64,000 bases of DNA from Deinococcus humi (GCF_014201875.1 NZ_JACHFL010000002.1:558001-622000); one strand, 5' to 3'. Positions 22,421 to 33,235 are shown, counted from the stretch's first letter. A program made the numbers and translations. Notes: generated from the letters alone by a model not told the origin.

Positions 22421-23458
22421 TCAATTGCCGGACTGGGGCGCAGCAGGCGCCGCTGGCGTCTGAGGGGCAGGATTCTGGGCCGTTTTCGGCAGCGACTGCG
22501 TTCCCAGCGATTTCATGTCGAGCAGGAAGTTGCCATCGCTGGGCAGCATCACTGTCTGGATTCCGGGGGCCAGGCGCTCGGCCACCGTGAGCTGGATCAG
22601 TTGCGGGTTTTCCTTGAGGGCGCGCCCGCGTAGCGAGAGCGCCTCGGCCTCGCCCTTGGCCGTTTCGATGGCGGCCTTGGCTTTGCCCTGCGCCTGTACG
22701 ACGTCACGCTGGGCACTGATCTCGGCCTGCTGCAGGCGGTTCCTTTCTACCGCCACCTGCTGCTCGGCGGTCTGCTTCTGCTCGATGGCCTGGGCCACGC
22801 TCTCGGGAATCTTCAGCTCACGCAAGAGGATTGCGTCCAGCACCAGATTGTTGCGCGAGAACGACTTGTTCAGTTCGGTGGTGATGCTGGCTTCCAGCTG
22901 GGTGCGCTGGTTGCTGATCAGGTCTGCGGCCCCGAACTGTCCAATCGAGTCGCGCACCTTGCTGCGAACCTGCGGCCGCAAGACGGTGTTGATGTAATTA
23001 CGGCCCAGTTCCTTGTGCAGGATGGCAGCCTTGCTACGGTCAATGCGGAACTGGACCGTGACATCTGCCGTGATATCCAGCCCCTCCTTGCTCCGGGCGC
23101 GGATGGACCCCTCATCGCCCTGCGCGGTGTTCTGTGCCAGGGTGACCTCTTGCAGGCGGGCGTCGTAGGTGGTCACATGGTCCACGAACGGCAGCACGAA
23201 ATGAAGCCCCTCCTGCAACGGAATGGGCTTGACTCCGCTAAAGGAGCTGAACACCACCCCCACGAAGCCCGCCGGAATGACCGTGATGCTCTGAGCTGCG
23301 ATCAGGCCCGCGACCACCACCCCGCCGATGATCAAGCCCAGGCGTGGGGAGAAGCGGGCGGGCGGCGAGGCGGGCGGGCCATTGCTCGTGGGATTGTTGA
23401 CGGGATCGGGACGAAGGGGCGAGAAGCCACGGTCATGGTCACCACTAGGGTTGGTCAT
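22421..23458 (-). CDS. SPFH/Band 7 (prohibitin-type) membrane protein
   Basis: 345-aa protein: a Pro/Ser-rich cytoplasmic N-terminus, one transmembrane helix at about 40-60 (LGLIIGGVVVAGLIAAQSI), then an SPFH domain (IPAGFVGVVFSSFSGVK... LHFVLPFVDHV). Next is a long coiled-coil rich in Ala/Glu/Gln (QKQTAEQQVAVERNRLQQAE) and a Pro/Ala tail. Such proteins form membrane microdomain scaffolds and often restrain FtsH-type proteases. AGGA precedes the ATG. The codons TTG..GTATGA just upstream could form a 7-codon coupled ORF, but without a good -10 box. Confidence 0.88.
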   Translation of the reverse strand: MTNPSGDHDRGFSPLRPDPVNNPTSNGPPASPPARFSPRLGLIIGGVVVAGLIAAQSITVIPAGFVGVVFSSFSGVKPIPLQEGLHFVLPFVDHVTTYDARLQEVTLAQNTAQGDEGSIRARSKEGLDITADVTVQFRIDRSKAAILHKELGRNYINTVLRPQVRSKVRDSIGQFGAADLISNQRTQLEASITTELNKSFSRNNLVLDAILLRELKIPESVAQAIEQKQTAEQQVAVERNRLQQAEISAQRDVVQAQGKAKAAIETAKGEAEALSLRGRALKENPQLIQLTVAERLAPGIQTVMLPSDGNFLLDMKSLGTQSLPKTAQNPAPQTPAAPAAPQSGN

Positions 23459-23627
23459 ACTTCCTGATACGCGTCCAATGCGACTAAAGTTGCCGGCCAG
23501 GGCAGAACAAACCTCGGCTCAGAGGCTTGAAATCCTATGGAGCAGGCGGCTGAAGTCAGGAGAAAAGGCAAAAAAGAGGGGCCGCTTCCGCGTACCCCTG
23601 TGATGTCTGTCGATTGAACGTGTGGCC

Positions 23628-24302
23628 TTATTGTCTGACGATTTCGGCGTCCTGAGGAAGTTTCTTCAGCCCGGAAACGCTGAGACCGGAATTGACCTTG
23701 TAATTGCTGACGTTCAGATCGGCCAGCGATTTGCCGGCGCTGCTCACGATCTGAATGCGGGTTGGACGCCAGCCTGCCTCGGTGATGAACACGCGGGTCT
23801 TGTCGGTGGTGTTGCCGCTCTTGGACATGGCCTCCAGCTGGAACAGGCGTTTGCCCGCTGCGCCCGTGGTGGACAGCAGCTTCACGTTGTACTGCGACAG
23901 CAAGGAGGCCGCATTGCTCAGCTGCGTGAAGTCCAGCCCGCCAAAGCCGGCACCGTCGGCCGCCTTCTTGGTGGAAGTCACCGTGACCTGATTGGTCAGA
24001 AACAGGTACTGACGGATCTCGTTCTTGTCGGCCACCACAATATTGTCGGCCAGCGCGTCGGGCGCGTTGAATTGCAGTCGGGCGATGCTCTGCGCGGGAA
24101 TACTCTTGACCGTGAGGTCGATTTTCTGGGCGCTGGATTCCAGCGAGGCGCTGCCGCTCAGTCGGAAGGAAATATCTTTGGCGGCCTTCTGCGCAGCATC
24201 CACCTTGGCAATGATGTCCTGAACGCTCTGGGCACTGGCGGAAGGGGTCAGCAACACGCCGCATAGGGCGAGAATGGAAGTGAAGTTGAGAGGTTTCCTC
24301 AT
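23628..24302 (-). CDS. LolA-like outer-membrane lipoprotein carrier
   Basis: About 224 residues, with a signal peptide ([24 protein letters not shown]) and then a beta-rich domain beginning [21 protein letters not shown], the usual opening of LolA/LppX-type lipid-binding domains (helix over a half-barrel). It would bind lipoproteins or lipids in the periplasm. GATACT lies 7 nt before ATG 24302; an in-frame ATG at 24329 would add nine residues. It is followed within 170 nt by the SPFH gene. Confidence 0.75.
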   Translation of the reverse strand: MRKPLNFTSILALCGVLLTPSASAQSVQDIIAKVDAAQKAAKDISFRLSGSASLESSAQKIDLTVKSIPAQSIARLQFNAPDALADNIVVADKNEIRQYLFLTNQVTVTSTKKAADGAGFGGLDFTQLSNAASLLSQYNVKLLSTTGAAGKRLFQLEAMSKSGNTTDKTRVFITEAGWRPTRIQIVSSAGKSLADLNVSNYKVNSGLSVSGLKKLPQDAEIVRQ

Positions 24303-24376
24303 GCCACGCAGTATCGCGCCCACTCTCATGAGAAGGGGGGGCGCCGGCTGACGTGGGGTTCACGCTGTGTGCGGCC

Positions 24377-25339
24377 TCAGGGCTGGCTGTCGGTTCCCAG
24401 CGGCAGGGTGTAGGTCAGCCGCGCGCTATAACCGGTCTGGCCATCGGACGTGCGCCCACCACTGACGTTCAGTCCCACTTCTCCTCCTCCGAGGGGCCGG
24501 GAGGCTGTCAGGCCCGCGCGTAGGGGAGTGCTGGACGTGCGCCACGGTTCGTAAGCCGCATAGAGCTGCACGCTGTTGCCAGGGCCGAGCAGTTCGCCCA
24601 TATCCACGCTTCCCGTTACTCCGAACGCTTTCGGCCCCAGCAGCGTGTCCAGTCCCAGGTTTATCCCAGAGTCTGTGGCGTAGGACACTCCCCCGGTGGC
24701 GCCCAGAACATCCTGTCCAGCCCGCACGCCCGCGCGCCAGGTCAGCGTGCCCACAACTTCAGTTTCCGGTTCGTCGCCGGGCTGCGCGTCTGCGTCCAGT
24801 GGCACAGTACGGGTCAGCTCGCGGCGGCCCTCGACCCCCACAGTCGCCATGTTCTGCCCACCGAACTCGCCGCCCACCACGGCGATCAGGTTCCGGTTGA
24901 TGCGGTAGCGGGCACCGATGTCAGCATTGAAGCCGCGTTCCCGGCTATCGGTGGCAGCGAAGTTCCAGAGGGCCACAGGGTCGATGCGCCCGGCAGAGGT
25001 GGTGAAGCCTGTGGCCGCCAGATTCAGCGCCACCGGCCCTACGCTGCCGCCCAGCCGTGTGGAGGCCCGCACGCCCCCGCTAAAGGCCACCGCCACATCT
25101 GCGCGGGCCGTGACTGCGCCCAGCGGTGGCACCGCCAGACTGCGCCCGTACCCCACCTCAGCGGCGCGGGTGGACAGGCCCGCCGCAACGCGTCCCCCCA
25201 GCGCCGGTAAATCCGAGACGCCCACTCGTGCCCAGCCCCCACCCTGCGGCCCACCGTTGTAGGACACGCCGAAATCCAGAGCGGTTGCGCCCGCTGTTCC
25301 CGCCAGCGTCAGGGCCAGGGCCATCCATCCTCTCGTCAT
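24377..25339 (-). CDS. Exported beta-rich protein, probable outer-membrane barrel
   Basis: About 320 residues. A signal peptide (MTRGWMALALTLAGTAGATA) is followed by repeating Gly-rich amphipathic strands (GVSYATDSGINLGLDTLLG, QLYAAYEPW) and ends in an aromatic-containing strand, ARLTYTLPLG. This suggests a beta-barrel of the outer membrane; no family is recognised. The start is leaderless (TACCCT, 6 nt, ATG). Confidence 0.7.
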   Translation of the reverse strand: MTRGWMALALTLAGTAGATALDFGVSYNGGPQGGGWARVGVSDLPALGGRVAAGLSTRAAEVGYGRSLAVPPLGAVTARADVAVAFSGGVRASTRLGGSVGPVALNLAATGFTTSAGRIDPVALWNFAATDSRERGFNADIGARYRINRNLIAVVGGEFGGQNMATVGVEGRRELTRTVPLDADAQPGDEPETEVVGTLTWRAGVRAGQDVLGATGGVSYATDSGINLGLDTLLGPKAFGVTGSVDMGELLGPGNSVQLYAAYEPWRTSSTPLRAGLTASRPLGGGEVGLNVSGGRTSDGQTGYSARLTYTLPLGTDSQP

Positions 25340-25415
25340 GGGCGCAGGGTAGCAGTGCCGGAGCACGGGTGATCTTCATCAGCCTTTTCAGCTGCGGGTC
25401 GGTTAGGCTCCTGCC

Positions 25416-25913
25416 ATGCGTTCCCTGTTGCCCACTGCCGCCCTCGTCGCCTGTGGTCTGGTCGCCTGTGCGCCTGCGTCCCAGGTGTTGCAGGTACCGT
25501 CTATCGAGGTTCAGAGCGTGCGTCTGACCCGTCTGTCACTGCCGGGCGGACTGGGCGGTGCACCCGTGGCAGACCTGAAACTGAACTTGCGCGTGTCTAA
25601 CCCCAACGTGGTGCCCCTGAAGATGACCAACATTCAGGCCACGCTGGTGATCGACGGCGCGCAGGTGGGCCGTGCGGAGTTTCCCCGCGTCAACGTCCCA
25701 GCACGCGGATCGGCAGACCAGGAGGCTGATGTCTCCATTCCGGTCACTCTGTCTACCGCCGCCTCATTTCTGAAAGTGGCGCGCGGGCAGCAGGTTACCT
25801 ATCGTCTGGACGGCACCTTCACCGCTGACTTTGGGCCCCTTGGCCCCAAGAATTTCGGGCCTTTCACGCTGAGTCAGGGGCAGTGGAAGCAGAATCCGAT
25901 CATCCCATTCTAA
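25416..25913 (+). CDS. LEA14-like (WHy domain) lipoprotein
   Basis: 165-aa lipoprotein: MRSLLPTAALVACGLVACAPAS has a lipobox LVAC. The body LNLRVSNPNVVPLKMTNIQATLVIDGAQVG is the WHy/LEA type 2 pattern (NPN strand motif), a fold linked to desiccation tolerance in plants, nematodes and Deinococcus. Leaderless: TAGGCT, 6 nt, ATG. It diverges from the beta-rich exported gene across 76 nt. Confidence 0.82.
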   Translation: MRSLLPTAALVACGLVACAPASQVLQVPSIEVQSVRLTRLSLPGGLGGAPVADLKLNLRVSNPNVVPLKMTNIQATLVIDGAQVGRAEFPRVNVPARGSADQEADVSIPVTLSTAASFLKVARGQQVTYRLDGTFTADFGPLGPKNFGPFTLSQGQWKQNPIIPF

Positions 25914-26400
25914 TTGAGGCTTCAAAGGAGGGAGCGGGAACGGCCCTGGGAGCACTCTCCGCATTCAGCCTGGGCAATCTGCGCCACAAGAGTGCTGTGA
26001 GTGTCAGGCTATCAACGGTGCCCTGTCCTCCTCTTACGGTTCCTGCTAGCGCGAGAGTTATCTGCGCCTTGCCTTGACATCCGCTGGCATAGAGCCACAG
26101 CTCAGGGCCGCATTATTGAAAGGCTTTGTTTCAGGACCCGCTTTGACGCAGTTGATCCCTCAGACAGCTGCTCCTTCAACCCACGAGAGAGCTTAAGCAC
26201 AGGCAGATGGGAAGGGCTGGGTTGATCTTTTAGGTGCAGCGCGCCACCTTCCATCGCTATCACGTCCTGAGACGCTCCAGGAGACTTCTCCTTTGCGGAT
26301 AGAGAGCGGAATGCAATTGCTGTTCAGTTGAACAGCCTTGCGCTGGGTGACCCGATCTGTAATCGACTTGCTACCAGAGAGGGGCTGGCTTCAGACCCTG
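25914..26400. other. Non-coding stretch before secG
   Basis: About 490 nt with lower GC and no convincing gene. Short frames exist on the plus strand but lack Shine-Dalgarno sequences, leaderless boxes or recognisable motifs. TTGACA at about 26074 has no matching -10. It may be relic sequence; I see nothing specific in it. Confidence 0.5.
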
Positions 26401-26403
26401 GTG

Positions 26404-26489
26404 TATGCTGGTGGCTGCCCGACTGCCGACTCGGAAACGAGCGGGAAGATTCGTGAATTCACGAGCCACAGTCGGTATAACTCCAGAGG
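26404..26489 (+). promoter_or_regulatory. secG leader: candidate three-way-junction RNA
   Basis: TATGCT (26404-26409) could be a -10. P1: CCGACTG (26419-26425) with CAGTCGG (26469-26475). P2: CCG-a-CTCG with CGAG-CGG (26426-26444), closed by a GAAA tetraloop with one bulged A. P3: TCGTG-aatt-CACGA (26451-26464). The three helices meet in a compact junction (J2/3 gaagat, J3/1 gcca), 6-7 nt before TATAACT and the SD AGAGG. I match it to no known riboswitch. TATAAC (26476-26481) could instead be the real -10, which would make the fold DNA-level only. Confidence 0.4.
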
Positions 26490-26495
26490 TAACCC

Positions 26496-26720
26496 ATGAT
26501 CCTGAATCTGTTTCTCGTGCTTTTCGCGCTGATCTGTGTGGCGCTGGTCTTCTTTATCCTGTTGCAGGTGCCGCGTCAGGCAGGTCTGTCGGCCAGCATG
26601 GCTTCCGGTGGTTCGCTACTGGGCGGCCGTGGTGTAGAGGGCGGCCTGGTCCGCATTACCAGCGTGCTGGGCGGCTTTTTCATGCTACTGGCCCTGCTGA
26701 TCGGCATCGTTTCGCGCTAA
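26496..26720 (+). CDS. secG: Preprotein translocase subunit SecG
   Basis: 74 residues with two transmembrane helices (1-24 and ~52-72) flanking the conserved amphipathic loop LLQVPRQAGLSASMASGGSLLGGRGVEG, split in the family as Q...GL.....GG....G. Small membrane subunit of the SecYEG channel. AGAGG Shine-Dalgarno 7 nt upstream. Its terminator follows closely, so it is monocistronic. Confidence 0.93.
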   Translation: MILNLFLVLFALICVALVFFILLQVPRQAGLSASMASGGSLLGGRGVEGGLVRITSVLGGFFMLLALLIGIVSR

Positions 26721-26737
26721 TCGCCTTCTTCATCCTT

Positions 26738-26773
26738 CCCAGAAGTCGCCGCTCCAGGCTGCTTCTGGGTTTT
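26738..26773 (+). terminator. secG terminator
   Basis: CCCAGAAG (26738-26745) and CTTCTGGG (26762-26769), 8-bp stem with a GC-rich loop, then TTTT. Confidence 0.85.
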
Positions 26774-26818
26774 CGCTGAGAAATTCCAGAAGATTTGGCT
26801 TGCGTTTGTAAGGTTGTC

Positions 26819-26889
26819 AGCATTAAATCAGCTCGGGGTTAAGGAATAGTGATTTAATGCTTGACCTGGACTAGGCCACTTCATATATT
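26819..26889 (+). promoter_or_regulatory. Strong promoter with upstream inverted-repeat operator for the peptide importer operon
   Basis: TTGACC (26861-26866), 17-nt spacer, TATATT (26884-26889) is the best sigma-70 promoter in the window. Immediately upstream AGCATTAAATCA (26819-26830) and TGATTTAATGCT (26850-26861) form a perfect 12-bp inverted repeat, 19 nt apart. The right arm shares a base with the -35. The spacing (centres about 31 bp, three helical turns) suits cooperative binding of a repressor or activator. Confidence 0.72.
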
Positions 26890-27015
26890 GACCGCGCTGG
26901 AAACCCCACGACAACTCGGTACCCGTCCGGCTCTCGCCGGAGCGTCGCTATTTCCAGAAGCCCAATTCGGAAATTCCGGAAATTGTTCCCCTGACCACCT
27001 CATCGGAGGATTCAC

Positions 27016-28782
27016 ATGAAGAAAGCACTGTTCCTGGCCTTGGCCATGGCCGCAACCACCTCGATGGCTGCCCCCTTCGTTTTCCCCGCGGCCTGGACCG
27101 CCGAGCAGAACACCGCCAATAAGCGCGGCGGCGAGTTCCGCAACTACACGCTCTCCGACTTCAAGACCATCAACCCATTCACCAGCGCTGAGGCCACAAG
27201 CGTCCCCGGCACCATGGCCGACGCCAGCATCGGCCTGTTCCGTCAGGATCCGCGCACCAACGAGTTCATCCCTTACATGGCCGAAGGCCCCGCTGTGGTC
27301 AGCAACAACAACAAGCGCTTTGTGGTCAAGATTCGTCCTGGCATGAAGTTCAGTGATGGCCAGCCCATCACCGCCGACGACTGGATCACCACCTGGAAGA
27401 TCCACACCGATGACAAGGTGGGCAGCAACAGCTTCGACACCTTCTTCATCAACGACAAGCCGGTCACCATCAAGAAGATCAACGACATGACTCTGCAGTT
27501 CGACTTCCCCACGCAGAGCTCGACCGCGCTGAGCATCATGAGCTTCAACCCCTGGCCCGACCACGTGTTCGGCAAGGCGTACCGTGCTGGCGGCGCAGAG
27601 GCCATCAAGAAGATGTGGGGCCTGGGCACCAACCCCAGTGAAATTGTTTCGCCGGGCATGTGGACCTTGGAAAGCTACAAGGCAGGCGAGCGCGTCGTTC
27701 TGAAGGCCAACAAGTTCTTCGGCGAGTGGAACAAAGACAGCAAGGGCAATGCCCTGCCGTACTTGAACACCTACTCGTACCGCATCGTGCCTGACCTGAA
27801 CGCTGGCCTGGCCGCTTTCCTGGCCGGACAGATCGATACCTTCGGCGCCAGCAAAGCCGATGACTTGGCACAGATCAAGAAGGCCATTGACGCTGGCAAC
27901 CTCAAGGCGGTTCTGAAGGCCAACGTCAGCCCCAACGCCACTTCCTCCTGGATCACCTTTAACTGGAACAAGTCGGCGGATCCCGCCAAGCAGGCGCTGT
28001 TCCGCGACGTCCGTTTCCGCCGCGCCATGAGCCACATCGCCAACCGTGACGCCATGATCAAGCTGGCGCTGGGCGGCCTGGGCAGCGAGGTCTACTTCAG
28101 CGTCTACCCCATCTTCAAGGACCAGACCAACGCGGGCCTCAAGGCCGGCGCCCCCACCTACAAGTACGATCTGGCGCAGGCCAGCAAGCTGCTGGGACAG
28201 ATGGGTTACAAGAAGAAGAATGCTGACGGCTACCTGGTCGACAGCAAGGGCAAGGTGCTGGAGTTCAACCTGGCCACCAACGCGGGGAACACCGTCCGTG
28301 AGCAGCTGGGCCAGATCTTCCGCGACGAGGCCAAGAAGGTAGGGGTCAAGGTCAACTTCACGCCCATCGACTTCAACACCCTGGTGGGTCAGCTGACCGC
28401 CAAGGGCGAGAACCGTCCTTTCGACGCGATCCTGCTGGGTCTGTCGGGCGGGACCAACATCTGGCCCTTCGGCGTGAACGTTGTGCCGTGCGGGACCAAC
28501 CTGCACAGCTACAACAACCCCACCGACGGCAAGTGCCTGACCAGCCAGGAACAGCTGATGACCAAGCAGTACTACCAGGGCGACGCCGAGCTGAACACCG
28601 CCAAGCGCCTGGCCATCGGTGCACAGCTCATGAAGAACGAAGGCGAGCTGCAGCCCGTCATCTACCTAGTGGGCACCAACTACCACGTGACGTTTAACGA
28701 CCGCGTGGGCGGCGAGTACCCCGCCGACCTGATGGACGCTTACTACGGCTCGCGTGACATCGCGCTGACCTTCATCAAGTAA
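27016..28782 (+). CDS. Peptide/nickel ABC importer substrate-binding protein (SBP family 5)
   Basis: 588-aa exported binding protein. Signal peptide MKKALFLALAMAATTSMAA is type I with no lipobox, so it is probably soluble or anchored by another route. The family-5 pattern is clear: FTSAEATSVPG, IPYMAEGPAVV, FVVKIRPGMKFSDGQPITADDW and FRDVRFRRAMSHIANRDAMI. Its size fits oligopeptide or dipeptide binders (OppA/DppA). A leader of about 120 nt precedes it, with TCCGGC-tctc-GCCGGA and a strong GGAGG. It is separated from the permeases by a hairpin. Confidence 0.92.
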   Translation: MKKALFLALAMAATTSMAAPFVFPAAWTAEQNTANKRGGEFRNYTLSDFKTINPFTSAEATSVPGTMADASIGLFRQDPRTNEFIPYMAEGPAVVSNNNKRFVVKIRPGMKFSDGQPITADDWITTWKIHTDDKVGSNSFDTFFINDKPVTIKKINDMTLQFDFPTQSSTALSIMSFNPWPDHVFGKAYRAGGAEAIKKMWGLGTNPSEIVSPGMWTLESYKAGERVVLKANKFFGEWNKDSKGNALPYLNTYSYRIVPDLNAGLAAFLAGQIDTFGASKADDLAQIKKAIDAGNLKAVLKANVSPNATSSWITFNWNKSADPAKQALFRDVRFRRAMSHIANRDAMIKLALGGLGSEVYFSVYPIFKDQTNAGLKAGAPTYKYDLAQASKLLGQMGYKKKNADGYLVDSKGKVLEFNLATNAGNTVREQLGQIFRDEAKKVGVKVNFTPIDFNTLVGQLTAKGENRPFDAILLGLSGGTNIWPFGVNVVPCGTNLHSYNNPTDGKCLTSQEQLMTKQYYQGDAELNTAKRLAIGAQLMKNEGELQPVIYLVGTNYHVTFNDRVGGEYPADLMDAYYGSRDIALTFIK

Positions 28783-28800
28783 TCCAGCCACGTTCTCTTC

Positions 28801-28834
28801 AGGGGGTGGTCTGCTATGGGCGGACTGCCCCCCT
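28801..28834 (+). terminator. Intercistronic hairpin after the binding-protein gene
   Basis: AGGGGG (28801-28806) pairs with CCCCCT (28829-28834), with inner GTC/GAC. No U-run follows, so it probably stabilises or partially terminates the upstream message, giving excess binding protein over membrane subunits, as is usual for ABC importers. Confidence 0.6.
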
Positions 28835-28884
28835 TACATTGAATTTCTGACCCTTGACGATTCTCAGAGCTGACGGAGAAAGGC

Positions 28885-29865
28885 ATGATCCCATTTTTAG
28901 TCCGGCGCTTTTTCCAGGCCATTCCCACGCTGCTGCTGGCCAGCGTGCTGATTTTTTTCGTGATCTCTCTGGCGCCGGGCGACTTCCTGACCCCTGCCCG
29001 CCTGAACCCTGGGATCAGTGATGAACAACTCAGGAACCTGAGCGTCAGTTTTGGGCTGGACCGGCCCGCCTACGTTCAGTACTTCTACTGGATGAAGAAC
29101 ATGCTTCAGGGCGATTTTGGCCTGTCGTTCCAGTACACCCAACCCGTACTGCCGGTCATCTGGCCACGCATCGTCAACTCGGTGTATCTGGTGCTGCTCA
29201 ACCTGGTGTTCTTCTACGCCATCGCTATTCCCATCGGCGTGTACGGGGCAGTACGGCAGAACAGTTTTGGCGACAAGGCTATCAATGTGGTGCTGTACTT
29301 CCTGCTGGGCTTTCCCAGCTTCTTCCTGTTCCTGATCGTGATCTATTTCATCTTGCAAATCCGCAACGCCACGGGCTGGGACATTCCACTGGGGGGCATG
29401 ACCAGCAACAACTATGAACAACTGTCGGCGTTTGGCAAGTTCTGGGATGTCCTGCGGCACCTGCTGATCCCGGCGGCGGTGCTGGCAATTACCGATGCGG
29501 CGGGCCTGACCCGCGTGATCCGGGGTCTGATGTTGGAAGTGATGCGCTCGGATTACATCCGCACGGCGCGGGCTAAAGGCGTCAGCGAGCGCACTGCCAT
29601 CTGGAAGCACACCTTCCGCAACGCCATCTTGCCCATCGTTGCGGGCATTGGGGGCCTACTGCCCGCCGCCATTAGTGGCGCGGGCTTCGTGGAGGTGGTC
29701 TACGCCTATCCCGGAATCACACCCATGTTGCTGACGGCCATCACCGCGTCGGACCTGTACCTGATTGCGGGCTTCACAGTCATTTCCACGATCCTGCTGG
29801 TTATCGGTAATGCCCTCTCAGACATTCTCCTGGCTGTGGTCGACCCACGCATCAAGGTCGGGTGA
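28885..29865 (+). CDS. Peptide ABC importer permease, DppB/OppB type
   Basis: 326-aa inner-membrane subunit with the canonical N-terminus MIPFLVRRFFQAIPTLLLASVLIFFVI. Six hydrophobic segments; the EAA coupling loop reads MRSDYIRTARAKGVSERTAIWKH, which contacts the ATPases, followed by VYAYPGITPMLL. A GGAG-like SD precedes the ATG. Confidence 0.92.
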   Translation: MIPFLVRRFFQAIPTLLLASVLIFFVISLAPGDFLTPARLNPGISDEQLRNLSVSFGLDRPAYVQYFYWMKNMLQGDFGLSFQYTQPVLPVIWPRIVNSVYLVLLNLVFFYAIAIPIGVYGAVRQNSFGDKAINVVLYFLLGFPSFFLFLIVIYFILQIRNATGWDIPLGGMTSNNYEQLSAFGKFWDVLRHLLIPAAVLAITDAAGLTRVIRGLMLEVMRSDYIRTARAKGVSERTAIWKHTFRNAILPIVAGIGGLLPAAISGAGFVEVVYAYPGITPMLLTAITASDLYLIAGFTVISTILLVIGNALSDILLAVVDPRIKVG

Positions 29866-29871
29866 GGTGAA

Positions 29872-31014
29872 ATGACAACCGCAGCGCCTCAACAGCAAAA
29901 AGCGAAACCCCGGTCACAGGGACAGTCCCAGTTCTCCGTTGCCTGGAGCCAGTTCCGTAAAAATCGGTTGGCTCAGACTGGCGGCCTAGGACTGATCCTG
30001 ATCTATCTGATGGCCATTTTTGCGCCATTTCTCGCACCTGACAGTCTCTCAAGCTATTCCACGACGGACATCACCCGGTTTCAACCGCCCACACCAATTC
30101 ACATTCGTGATGCACAGACAGGTGCCCTGACCCGTCCGTACGTTTACAAGTACACCCAGCAACTCAACATGGATACCTTCGTTAACGAATACAAACCGAC
30201 GACGGAGCGCTGCCCGATCTATTTCGGCGTGCGCGGGGCATCCTATAAGCTTCTGGGTTTCATTCCGGGCAACCTGCATCTGTTCGGCACGGGGAGTGAT
30301 CAGCAGGGTTGCAACGTCTTTCTGATTGGTGGCGAGGCACTGGGCCGTGACCTGCTGACTCGTACTCTGTACGCCTCTCAGATCAGTTTGACCATCGGCG
30401 TAGTCGCAGTGCTGGTCAGCACGCTGATCGGTTTGTTCATGGGCGCCATGGCAGCCTTTTTCGGTGGCATTGTGGATACTGTGGTCATGCGTCTGGTCGA
30501 GGTCATTTCGGCCATTCCCTACCTGTTTTTGTTGCTGCTCCTGCGCTCGGTGTTTCCACAGAACATCAACCCGATCTTCGCGCTGTATGTGATTCTGGGG
30601 ATTCTGGCTTTTATCGGCTGGGGTGGACTGGCACGTGTGACGCGCGGGCAACTTTTGAGCGTGCGTGAACAGGACTTTGTGTCGGCCGCCAAAGCGCTGG
30701 GCGCAGGCGATGGACGCGTGATGTGGAGGCACATGCTGCCTACCATGACCACTTACATCATTGTGACGTTGTCACTGAGTATTCCCGGCTTCATCCTGCT
30801 GGAATCCGGCCTGAGCTTCCTAGGGATTGGGGCCGTGGAACCCTACGTCAGCTGGGGCAGTCTGCTGGCGCAGGCGCAGGAAGGCGGGCTGTCCAGCTTG
30901 AACAGCCGACCTTGGGTTCTGATTCCCGGCTTTTTCATCGTGTTTACAGTGGGCTGCTTCCAGCTTCTGGGAGACGGCCTGCGTGATGCTTTCGACCCAC
31001 GCAAACGACAGTAA
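29872..31014 (+). CDS. Peptide ABC importer permease, DppC/OppC type, with enlarged periplasmic loop
   Basis: 380-aa second permease. TM1 is at about 37-57, and the remaining five segments begin near residue 171, after GGEALGRDLLTRTLYASQ. The EAA loop is VREQDFVSAAKALGAGDGRVMWRHMLP. Between TM1 and TM2 the loop spans about 100 residues, roughly twice that of typical DppC proteins, and contains two cysteines (C114, C147) that could form a disulfide. It follows the first permease by 6 nt with GGTGA as SD. Confidence 0.9.
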   Translation: MTTAAPQQQKAKPRSQGQSQFSVAWSQFRKNRLAQTGGLGLILIYLMAIFAPFLAPDSLSSYSTTDITRFQPPTPIHIRDAQTGALTRPYVYKYTQQLNMDTFVNEYKPTTERCPIYFGVRGASYKLLGFIPGNLHLFGTGSDQQGCNVFLIGGEALGRDLLTRTLYASQISLTIGVVAVLVSTLIGLFMGAMAAFFGGIVDTVVMRLVEVISAIPYLFLLLLLRSVFPQNINPIFALYVILGILAFIGWGGLARVTRGQLLSVREQDFVSAAKALGAGDGRVMWRHMLPTMTTYIIVTLSLSIPGFILLESGLSFLGIGAVEPYVSWGSLLAQAQEGGLSSLNSRPWVLIPGFFIVFTVGCFQLLGDGLRDAFDPRKRQ

Positions 31015-31067
31015 TAAGGCAGGCTGATATGAAGAGGATTGTGTGCAGGGCATGTATGATGCATGAC

Positions 31068-31087
31068 GTGCGAACAATGGAGGAACA

Positions 31088-31091
<4 letters not shown>
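31068..31091 (+). CDS. Leaderless 7-codon upstream ORF coupled to the OppD-type gene
   Basis: TATGAT (31055-31060), 7 nt, then GTG opens MRTMEEQ, whose TGA overlaps the OppD ATG as ATGA. The Shine-Dalgarno GGAGG of the ATPase gene is inside it. This also implies an internal promoter for the two ATPase genes, independent of the main operon promoter. Confidence 0.5.
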
Positions 31092-33174
<2,083 letters not shown>

Positions 33175-33205
33175 GCCAGTCGACTCAAGCGTTTCACCAT
33201 CTGAA

Positions 33206-33235
33206 GTCCGCCTCCCTGTCTGGGGCGGGCTTTTC
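33206..33235 (+). terminator. Terminator of the peptide importer operon
   Basis: GTCCGCCTC-cctgtct-GGGGCGGGC, a 9-bp stem with G-T pairs, then TTTTCT. Confidence 0.85.

Noticed and set aside
23455..23478. TTG-started 7-codon frame before the SPFH gene
   Set aside because: Ends in ATGA overlap, but the start codon is weak and there is no TANNNT box at the right distance; not counted in the micro-ORF set.
26074..26100. TTGACA as a promoter in the gap before secG
   Set aside because: No -10-like hexamer at 16-18 nt spacing; nothing downstream to express before secG.
26405..26495. 33-codon frame ending in ATGA at secG as another micro-ORF
   Set aside because: No start codon at leaderless distance from a TANNNT box; the RNA fold explains the stretch better.
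26881..28506. 541-codon minus-strand open frame
   Set aside because: It is the exact antisense shadow of the peptide-binding-protein gene; composition is His/Val/Gly-rich nonsense with no family motif.
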